Positions 61,620 to 64,000 of a stretch of 64,000 nucleotides of DNA are shown piece after piece. Origin of the DNA: Niastella sp. OAS944 (GTDB lineage: Bacteria; Bacteroidota; Bacteroidia; Chitinophagales; Chitinophagaceae); the NCBI GenBank assembly GCA_024809215.1, contig JANUBW010000011.1:186001-250000 (forward strand), given 5' to 3'. The position numbers and the translations under genes were made by a program. The first letter of the stretch is position 1; every line of letters begins with the position of its first letter. The notes beneath the pieces were generated by a model. It was not told the DNA's origin and searched no databases. It was given only the letters and a program-made list of their open reading frames with translations.

Positions 61620-61835
61620 ATGAAGGCATTTGGAATAATACTGATTGTTATAGGCATTGCCATGGTACTGATAAGAGGAGTAAACTTCACAACAAAAAAA
61701 GAGGTAGTTGACCTGGGGCCTGTTGAAATAAATAAGAAAGAAAAGAAAGCGGTTGCCTGGCCAACCTATGCTGGCATTGCCGTAGCAGTCACCGGCGTAG
61801 TAATACTGGTTACTTCAACCCGTAAAACAACTTAA
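61620..61835 (+). CDS. Small two-helix membrane protein
   Basis: 71 residues with two hydrophobic segments (FGIILIVIGIAMVLIRGV at the N-terminus and YAGIAVAVTGVVILVTS near the C-terminus) joined by a charged loop (EINKKEKKAVAWPT). The start lies 9 bp after the SDR stop, suggesting co-transcription. The length and layout match small stress-associated inner-membrane proteins, but I do not recognise a named family. Function unknown. Confidence 0.7.
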   Translation: MKAFGIILIVIGIAMVLIRGVNFTTKKEVVDLGPVEINKKEKKAVAWPTYAGIAVAVTGVVILVTSTRKTT

Positions 61836-61972
61836 CGGCAGGCTTTCCCTCTATGGGGATTTTTATGGACAGTAACAAACAGATATAGACTTATAAGTCA
61901 ACGTATTAATTGCGGAATAGTATTTGAAGATATATAACAACAATATCTATTACTTATTTAAAAATTATAATC

Positions 61973-62185
61973 ATGACTACAACGACTAAAGTTATTTTGG
62001 GCCTGGTGGGTGCTGCTGCTGTAGGCGCTGCGGTAGGTATGTTATTGGCTCCCGAAAAAGGAAGTGACTTAAGAAAGAATATAAAAGACTCTGCAGGTAA
62101 ATGGAGCGACAAGCTTTCAGACATGTGGCAAAATGGTAAAAAAACTGCCGAAAAAGCCTCTTCTCGGATTCAAACCGAAATGTAA
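61973..62185 (+). CDS. YtxH-domain small protein
   Basis: 70 residues. The N-terminal half is a glycine/alanine-rich membrane segment (VILGLVGAAAVGAAVGMLLA) followed by PEKGSDLRKNIKDSAGKWSD and a charged amphipathic tail, the hallmark of YtxH/GvpP-like proteins found with general stress genes. It lies 137 bp below the small membrane protein, with an AT-rich leader, and is followed by a terminator at 62217. It is probably anchored in the inner membrane with its helix in the cytoplasm. Confidence 0.85.
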   Translation: MTTTTKVILGLVGAAAVGAAVGMLLAPEKGSDLRKNIKDSAGKWSDKLSDMWQNGKKTAEKASSRIQTEM

Positions 62186-62216
62186 GATTTCTGGTTTATC
62201 CAATGAAACCATATCC

Positions 62217-62243
62217 GGGCAGGCTATAGGTCTGCCCATTTTT
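62217..62243 (+). terminator. Terminator of the YtxH gene
   Basis: GGGCAG (62217-62222), loop, CTGCCC (62232-62237), then ATTTTT, 31 bp after the YtxH stop on the plus strand. Confidence 0.75.
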
Positions 62244-62254
62244 ATGCCCGCCTC

Positions 62255-62284
62255 AAAAAAAAGCTGCCCCTTGAAAGGAGCAGC
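62255..62284 (-). terminator. Terminator of the PKD-protein gene
   Basis: On the minus strand GCTGCTCC (62284-62277), loop tttcaa, GGGGCAGC (62270-62263), then eight T. One mismatch in the stem. It lies 36 bp after the stop of the minus-strand gene and mirrors the plus-strand terminator beside it. Confidence 0.8.
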
Positions 62285-62320
62285 CGTGTTTTTATCCTAT
62301 TAAATAATCTGCTTGTTTAA

Positions 62321-64000
62321 TTACGCTTTTATCAATTTCACTACAGCTGTTTTATTTCCCTGCCATACAACAACCGTATAAACTCCCGGCCGCCAGCGTG
62401 CACCTACCGTTACCTGTGCAAAATTATTGCTTATGTTATATATAGAGGTAACCTTGTGCCCCGACGAGTCATATACGTGCAGGAAGATATCATCTGTATT
62501 GGCACTTGTAATAGTGAGCACAAATACACTGGTTGATGGGTTTCTATCCGGCTTCACGGTTAGTACGCCCAGATTTGGCAGCTTACTATCTACCACCGTC
62601 ACAGCCATTGTTTCATTATTACCTGCTCCTTTATCGTCAATAACTGTTAACCTGAAAACATAAACACCAGGTACCATGTTGCGCATTTCGGTAGTGGCCG
62701 CATTGGGCGTCACCAGCGTAAAGGTAGAAGGACCGCTTACTTTAGTCCATTTATAGGAAACGATCTGTCCATCAGGATCATAAGATTGTGAACCATCCAG
62801 TGTAATACTGGGGATAGGCAGCTGTGCTGAAAAATCTTTTGGCAAAATAACTACCGGAGGTTGATTACCGGGCGAGGTAGCATTAAGTACAATAATTGTA
62901 ACATCATCATTGGCTGTTGCCCCGCTATTATCAGTTACAGTCAACCTGAACACATAAGTACCAGCTACCAGGTTATTAATGATGGTAACCTGAGAACTTG
63001 GGCTGGAGATCATGTACTGGGAAGGTCCGCTTACTTTTGACCAGGCATATTGTGCAATATACCCATCGCTATCTTTTGAAGCCGAACCACTCAATTTAAC
63101 GCTATTGGTTGGCAATGTAATAGACATATCAGCTCCGGCATTGGCTACCGGTGGTTGATTTACCGGCACATTGGCATTATTAACTATAACATTTACTTCA
63201 TCTGAAGCAAAAGCCCCTTTGTCATCATAAACGGTAAGCCTGAATACATAAGTACCGGCAACCAGGCCACCTAACGACGTGGCAAGTGCATTTGGATCAC
63301 TTATTGCGTATGAGGCAGGTCCGTTTATTTTTGACCATACAGATTTTACAATGGTGCCATCCGGATCTTTTGAAGCACCCCCATTAAGGGTTGTGGTATT
63401 GGTTGGCAGTGTAATGCTTATATCAGCGCCTGCGTTTGCAACAGGCCCCAGATTAGCAGCATTTACAGTTACAGTAACGTCATCGTAACCAGTGGCGCCT
63501 TTGTCGTCTGTTACCGTTAGGCGGAAAACATAAACACCAGCATAGAGACCAGTTACTGATGGCTGCACAGCCCCTGCATTTACAATGCTGAATTGCGAAG
63601 GACCAGCAATTTTTGTCCATGCATATGTAACGATCTTTCCGTCTGTATCCCGTGAAGCTGTTCCATCCAGGTCTACAAAATTTTTAGGCAAGGTAATGGT
63701 GATATCAGAACCTGCACTGGCAATGGGTGACTGGTTACCTGGCTGACCAACCGGAGAAGGAAAAAGCTGGCTCACCGGAACAAACTCGAGTACGGTGCTG
63801 GGACTCGACCAATACAGTTCCAACACACTACGATCATCTGAATTAAAATATTCCAGCTTAATATCATATTTCTGCCCTGCTACCAGGTTTATGGGAGAAG
63901 TGTTAAACGAGTTTGGATACACCTCCGTAAACTTATCGAGGACCAGTTTACCATCTATCCAAAGACGATGACCACCACCCGCGTTTAACTGAAATGTATA
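62321..64000 (-). CDS. Secreted PA14/PKD-repeat protein with T9SS C-terminal sorting domain (5' end off window)
   Basis: About 560 codons are visible; the frame stays open to 64000, so the N-terminus is outside. The first visible part is the end of a PA14 domain (GGGHRLWIDGKLVLDKF ... VAGQKYDIKLEYFNSDDRSV ... LELYWSSPS). Four PKD domains follow, each about 90 residues with SITLP, DPDG, KWTKVSGP and GTYVFRLTVTDD-type motifs. The last 75 residues (VKPDRNPSTSVFVLTITSAN ... HVYDSSGHKV ... PGVYTVVVWQGNKTAVVKLI) are a type A T9SS sorting domain, so the protein crosses the outer membrane and is attached to the surface. PA14 plus PKD suggests carbohydrate binding; any catalytic domain must lie upstream. 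Confidence 0.92.
   Translation of the reverse strand, partial: YTFQLNAGGGHRLWIDGKLVLDKFTEVYPNSFNTSPINLVAGQKYDIKLEYFNSDDRSVLELYWSSPSTVLEFVPVSQLFPSPVGQPGNQSPIASAGSDITITLPKNFVDLDGTASRDTDGKIVTYAWTKIAGPSQFSIVNAGAVQPSVTGLYAGVYVFRLTVTDDKGATGYDDVTVTVNAANLGPVANAGADISITLPTNTTTLNGGASKDPDGTIVKSVWSKINGPASYAISDPNALATSLGGLVAGTYVFRLTVYDDKGAFASDEVNVIVNNANVPVNQPPVANAGADMSITLPTNSVKLSGSASKDSDGYIAQYAWSKVSGPSQYMISSPSSQVTIINNLVAGTYVFRLTVTDNSGATANDDVTIIVLNATSPGNQPPVVILPKDFSAQLPIPSITLDGSQSYDPDGQIVSYKWTKVSGPSTFTLVTPNAATTEMRNMVPGVYVFRLTVIDDKGAGNNETMAVTVVDSKLPNLGVLTVKPDRNPSTSVFVLTITSANTDDIFLHVYDSSGHKVTSIYNISNNFAQVTVGARWRPGVYTVVVWQGNKTAVVKLIKA

Overview
This 64 kb window looks like a chromosomal segment from a Bacteroidota bacterium, most likely a member of the Chitinophagaceae (Niastella/Chitinophaga type). 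The basis is three SusC/SusD outer-membrane pairs, an ECF sigma/FecR pair, SPII lipoproteins, a type IX secretion (T9SS) C-terminal sorting domain, and AT-rich spacers carrying short-word tandem repeats. The family assignment is inference from gene content; no rRNA or tRNA gene was seen. Nearly everything from 1 to 36.8 kb is on the minus strand.

Region A (1-6550) is a complete hexuronate route read right to left: uxaB, uxaA, uxaC, kdgK, eda, and the start of an ExuT-like transporter cut by the left edge. It takes galacturonate/glucuronate to pyruvate plus glyceraldehyde-3-phosphate. Most junctions are one-base TAATG overlaps. Region B (6730-36841) supplies those uronates. It is a pectin-utilisation locus with a GH88/GH105 unsaturated-uronyl hydrolase, GH28 polygalacturonase, GH43, CE8 pectin methylesterase, an alpha/beta-hydrolase esterase, a CE12 rhamnogalacturonan acetylesterase, a PL1 pectate lyase, a beta-helix/FN3 lipoprotein and three SusC/D pairs. 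One SusC carries an STN domain and sits below an ECF sigma/anti-sigma pair. The other two lack STN and share an operator-like motif (CGTTnCCGGnAACG) with the spacer near the GH28 gene. A divergent LacI-family gene at 37363 is the candidate reader of that motif.

Region C (37.3-41.4 kb, plus strand) holds lacI, an unusual 105-bp tandem array (15 x 7 bp), rpiA and a MocR-type regulator. Region D (41.5-59.2 kb) is a nitrate-to-ammonium system. It contains NirB and NirD, an outer-membrane barrel, a NrtA/B/D-type ABC importer plus a NarK-type MFS carrier, a 1172-residue nitrate reductase fused to a flavoprotein and a BFD-type [2Fe-2S] domain, a rubredoxin-tailed nitrite-reductase-like protein without siroheme cysteines, a small SelT/W/H-like CxxC protein and MobA. 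Divergent from nirB are a Crp/Fnr regulator with an N-terminal four-cysteine motif and the siroheme methyltransferase CobA. Region E (59.5-62.2 kb, plus) has an IucB/AlcB-like acetyltransferase, a short-chain dehydrogenase, a small membrane protein and a YtxH protein. Region F is the C-terminal part of a PA14/PKD protein with a T9SS signal, running off the right edge.

The most unusual property is in the spacers. At least fifteen loci carry tandem words with a strict 7- or 8-bp period (for example CGTGAAA, GTTAACTT, CATTAGCA, GTTGCCG, CTGTAAC, ATTGCCT). These are often arranged as inverted arms. They include two related composite elements in the nitrate cluster and the 105-bp array.
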